Below are positions 6,743 to 8,671 of a stretch of 8,671 bases of DNA, piece after piece. Within the stretch, counting starts at the first letter, position 1. Every line of letters begins with the position of its first letter. A model generated the notes under the pieces. That model ran no database searches and was not told where the DNA came from. It was given only the letters and a program-made list of their open reading frames with translations. The translations under genes were made by a program, and so were the position numbers. This stretch comes from Planctomycetaceae bacterium (GTDB taxonomy: Bacteria; Planctomycetota; Planctomycetia; Pirellulales; Thermoguttaceae): the NCBI GenBank assembly GCA_031261125.1, contig JAISJZ010000280.1, positions 1 through 8,671 of the forward strand. Direction: 5' to 3'.

Positions 6743-6771
6743 ATTGTATCGTTTTGCGGGTGCTTTTACAA
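6743..6771 (-). promoter_or_regulatory. Sigma-70-type promoter for the coiled-coil/regulator operon
   Basis: On the minus strand TTGTAA (6771-6766) and TACAAT (6748-6743) are separated by 17 bp. The -10 matches the consensus at 5 of 6 positions and the -35 at 4 of 6. The transcript would start near 6736, leaving about 42 nt of leader to the ATG at 6694. The -35 hexamer lies over the -35 of the divergent promoter. Confidence 0.6.
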
Positions 6772-6792
6772 GAGCAAACGGTGTGTTATACT
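6765..6792 (+). promoter_or_regulatory. Promoter of the inositol-monophosphatase gene, giving a near-leaderless transcript
   Basis: TTTACA (6765-6770), a 16-bp spacer, and TATACT (6787-6792) preceded by TGT, so the -10 is also extended (TGnTATACT). The start point would be about 6799, only a base or two before the ATG at 6801. This agrees with the absence of a Shine-Dalgarno sequence and argues against the in-frame upstream ATG at 6714. Confidence 0.6.
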
Positions 6793-6800
6793 GCCCTGTT

Positions 6801-7613
6801 ATGGCTTCTTCAACTTCCTATTTATCCGTTTGCGAACAAGCGGCGAAAGCCGGCGGCAGCGTTTTGCGGGAAATGCTCGGCACCGTCAGCGTTAAACATA
6901 AAAAGAACCGTTTCGATTTGGTAACCGAAGCGGACGTTGCCGCACAAAATACCATAAAGAGTATCGTTCTCGGTGCGTTTCCCGACCATCAATTTCTCGG
7001 TGAAGAATCAACAGCGGAAGAAAGAACTAACGCCGTTGAAGCGGCGGCTGGACGGGAGGCGGCGAAACGGACTTGGATTGTTGACCCGCTGGACGGTACG
7101 ACGAACTACGTTCACGGTGTTCCGCTGTTCTGTACGTCGATAGCGTTAGCCGAAGGAAACGATTTGCTCTGCGGCGTGATTTACAATCCGCTTACAGAAG
7201 AATTGTACCGTGCGGAAAAAGGCGGCGGAGCGTTTTTGAACGGCAATCCGGTTCACACGTCGTCGTGGACAACGCTCGGCGAATCGCTCGCATCGGTGAG
7301 TTTTCCGACATTGATGACACCGCAGACACCGGATTATTTGGCGTTTCAAAAGGCGGTGCTGGTCTGTCAGGCAATCCGCCGAACGGGTTCGACGGCGTTG
7401 AATTTGGCATTTACGGCGGCAGGACGGTTTGATGCAACGTGGGCGTTTTCGTGTCATCCGTGGGACATTGCTGCCGGTACGTTGCTCGTTCAAGAGGCGG
7501 GCGGAATCGTCCGCTTGCCGAACGGAGTGTTAAACGACCCGTCGCCGGTCTGTGCTTGTGCTAACGAATTCATCGACCGTGAATTGGAAACGGTACTTGG
7601 AAAAAGTTTCTAG
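6801..7613 (+). CDS. Inositol-1-monophosphatase family phosphatase
   Basis: 270 aa, about the usual length of the family. The Mg-dependent active site is complete: FLGEES (65-70) supplies the first Glu, WIVDPLDGTTNYVHG (92-106) supplies D95 and D98 with the following GTT, and WDIAAGTLLVQEAGG (from 221) supplies D222. RRTGSTALNLAFTAAGRFDATW (193-214) is the typical substrate-side segment. The expected reaction is hydrolysis of myo-inositol monophosphate or a related sugar phosphate in the cytoplasm. The sequence cannot separate inositol from histidinol-phosphate or PAP specificity. The frame is open back to 6714, but the chosen ATG starts at the family's normal N-terminus and lies just after a good promoter. 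It is divergent from the coiled-coil/regulator operon. The neighbours give no pathway context. Confidence 0.92.
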   Translation: MASSTSYLSVCEQAAKAGGSVLREMLGTVSVKHKKNRFDLVTEADVAAQNTIKSIVLGAFPDHQFLGEESTAEERTNAVEAAAGREAAKRTWIVDPLDGTTNYVHGVPLFCTSIALAEGNDLLCGVIYNPLTEELYRAEKGGGAFLNGNPVHTSSWTTLGESLASVSFPTLMTPQTPDYLAFQKAVLVCQAIRRTGSTALNLAFTAAGRFDATWAFSCHPWDIAAGTLLVQEAGGIVRLPNGVLNDPSPVCACANEFIDRELETVLGKSF

Positions 7614-7626
7614 GGGCGAAAGCCTC
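7613..7626 (+). other. Small GNRA-type hairpin at the end of the phosphatase gene
   Basis: Bases 7613-7617 (GGGGC) and 7622-7626 (GCCTC) can pair, with one G-U, around a GAAA tetraloop. The stem begins at the last base of the TAG stop codon. No T-run follows, so a classic terminator is not supported. Confidence 0.35.
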
Positions 7627-7636
7627 CTGTACCCCG

Positions 7637-7707
7637 GCGGGACGCGCCCGCAAGTCCGCATCTCCGGTCGCTCCGCTCCCTCCGTGCAAACTTGCGGCTT
7701 GTCCCGC
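7637..7707. repeat. GC-rich bulged inverted repeat between the phosphatase and the FGE-like pseudogene
   Basis: The left arm 7637-7655 (GCGGGACGCGCCCGCAAGT) and the right arm 7690-7707 (ACTTGCGGCTTGTCCCGC) pair over GCGGGAC, GCC and GCAAGT, with a small internal mismatch and one bulged base. The loop is 34 bases and contains the short echo CGGTCGCTCCGCTCCCTCCG. The 106-bp gap 7614-7719 is visibly more GC-rich than its neighbours and has no credible gene. It may be a REP- or MITE-like repetitive element, a bidirectional transcription barrier, or a cruciform-forming site. Confidence 0.6.
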
Positions 7708-7719
7708 TACCCGTGCCTG

Positions 7720-8671
7720 TTACTGGAGAACAAGGGACAGGCGGAAGCCGAGGTAATGGTCCGGGAGTCAGGCGTGACCCAGTTCCGAAACGCCGACCGG
7801 CAATCCCTCGCAAAGTCGTCCCACGAACCGCCGCGATCGACACGATTCGACCCTGATGAGGCACCCGTTGGGTCAGTTGCGCTGCCGTTGTAATCGACAG
7901 ACCAATCGTACCAATCACTGCACCATTCCCACACGTTACCGTGCATATCATACAAGCCCCAAGCGTTGGCTCGCTTTGTGCCGACGGGATGAGTCTAACC
8001 ATACGTCTCGCCATACCACGCCATCGAATCCAAATCACCCGCATATTTGCCCGTTGTTCCTGCCCGGCAGGCATATTCCCACTGCGCCTCCGTCGGCAAC
8101 GCAAACTTATAACCAGACGGAACAAGTTCCGCCGCTAACGTGTTTAACCAATCAACATAAGCCTTCGCATCGTTCCAACTAACGTGGATAAGCGGCTGAT
8201 TGTCATTCTGCGAAAAACCGGAATTGTTCCAGTTTATATCGGCATATCTACCCAGCTTGCCGTCTTTCATTCCAAGAGAACCATCTCCCTTTTCTGCCTC
8301 TGTCCGGTAACCCGTTGCGTTCACAAACGCACGAAACTGTCCCACTGTTACTTCCGTCTCCCCCATCAAAAAACCCTTCGTCAACGTCACCTGATGTTGC
8401 GTTTCGATATTTTCATTACGATACTCCTCACTTTCGGGACTGCCCATCATAAACGTTCCCGGCGGGCACCAGTGAAACGCATAATCCACGCCCTTGATAG
8501 TGATGACTTTGCGGTCGCCTGCCTTGAGGGTATTGGGGCTAAATGTATTTCGCGGCTTGACATTTGCCAGTACAAATTCACCGCCGTACTGACCGCCCTT
8601 TTCCGGTAATTGTGCATCGTTTTCTTTCTTGAATACATAATCCCGCGTTTTGTCGCGGACATATTTATACA
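7720..8671 (-). pseudogene. FGE-sulfatase (SUMF1-like) domain protein, disrupted and 5'-truncated by the window edge
   Basis: The minus-strand frame is open from the right edge. It runs through an unrecognised segment (YKYVRDKTRDYVFKK... LKAGDRKVITIKG) into a typical FGE-sulfatase domain: YAFHWCPPGTFMMGSPESEE, QHQVTLTKGFLMGETEVTVGQF, NQPLIHVSWNDAKAYVDWL, LPTEAQWEYACRAGT. It then meets TAG at 7997-7995, just after WYGETYG. The same frame resumes at once with THPVGTKRANAWGLYDMHGNVWEW and RVDRGGSWDDFARDCRSAFRNWVTPDSR, so only that one codon interrupts it. At 7758-7760 one base appears to be missing. A shift restores HYLGFRLSLVLQ and a TAA at 7722-7720, while the unshifted frame runs on to a TAG at 7709-7707. 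Family members include true formylglycine-generating enzymes, but many bacterial copies only share the C-type-lectin-like fold. Two independent lesions favour decay over programmed recoding. A sequencing error cannot be excluded. The true start lies beyond 8671. Confidence 0.85.
7723..7835 (-). other. C-terminal segment resembling the variable region of FGE-type DGR targets
   Basis: After frame correction, the segment from DRGGSW to GFRLSLV aligns by eye with the pattern RGGSWNNNARNCRSAYRNNNNPDNRNNNIGFR, which is the variable region in FGE-type diversity-generating-retroelement (DGR) targets. Residues differing from that pattern (DDF, D, F, WVT, S, HY) fall mostly at its Asn/Tyr positions. 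Ordinary FGE paralogues also vary there. No template repeat or reverse transcriptase is in the window, so this is only a resemblance. Confidence 0.3.

Noticed and set aside
6714..6800. N-terminal extension of the phosphatase from the ATG at 6714
   Set aside because: The extension has no family similarity, would contain both promoter boxes, and has no ribosome binding site.
7995..7997. Programmed amber readthrough or recoding to a non-standard amino acid
   Set aside because: A second, unrelated lesion (the frameshift near 7758) exists in the same gene, and another gene here uses TAG as a normal stop (7611-7613).
7610..8125. 171-codon minus-strand frame ending in an Arg/Gly-rich tail
   Set aside because: It is out of frame with the FGE domain for most of its length. 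Only the short HYLGFRLSLVLQ piece belongs to the gene, and this is explained by the frameshift at 7758-7760.
7720..8671. Active sulfatase-maturation system
   Set aside because: The only FGE-like gene is broken and no sulfatase gene is present in the window.

Overview
The window reads as chromosomal DNA of a member of the Planctomycetota or a close relative. The basis is the protein set: an exported Pro/Arg-rich protein with a conserved planctomycete-style 'YDYGN..Y..VYVNG' region, an exported HEAT-type protein with an SH3-like N-terminus, a BatA/VWA membrane protein, a sigma-54 activator and an FGE-sulfatase-domain gene. Most genes also lack a Shine-Dalgarno sequence. This is recognition by eye, not a database match. 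No tRNA, rRNA, CRISPR array, transposase or integrase was seen.

Layout. 70-1401 (+): exported repeat-rich protein with a strong RBS. 1404-3095 (-): membrane-anchored VWA protein, convergent with the first gene and separated from it by 2 bp. 3096-3299: a 204-bp divergent intergenic region with a hairpin, a purine/pyrimidine tract and an extended -10 promoter. 3300-4469 (+): exported SH3-like/TPR/HEAT protein. 4472-5932 (-): NtrC-type response regulator, again convergent with a 2-bp gap. 5939-6694 (-): exported coiled-coil protein, 6 bp upstream of the regulator and probably its operon partner. 6695-6800: compact divergent promoter region whose two -35 elements overlap. 6801-7613 (+): inositol-monophosphatase-family enzyme, predicted to be transcribed almost leaderless. 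7613-7719: GC-rich inverted-repeat element. 7720 to the right edge (-): FGE-sulfatase (formylglycine-generating-enzyme fold) gene broken by an in-frame amber codon and a one-base frameshift, with its 5' end outside the window.

How the genes fit together. Three of the six intact genes encode predicted exported structural or envelope proteins and one encodes a membrane-anchored VWA protein, so the theme is the cell envelope or periplasm. A two-component, sigma-54-type activator is co-transcribed with one of these exported proteins. No histidine kinase, MoxR ATPase or sulfatase is present to complete a pathway.

The most unusual stretch is the right end. The FGE-like gene has an intact-looking C-type-lectin-fold C-terminus that becomes readable only after correcting one stop and one frameshift. 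The frameshift lies inside the segment that corresponds to the variable region of FGE-type diversity-generating-retroelement targets, and a GC-rich inverted repeat follows directly downstream. No reverse transcriptase or template repeat is in the window, so the retroelement link is only a hypothesis.
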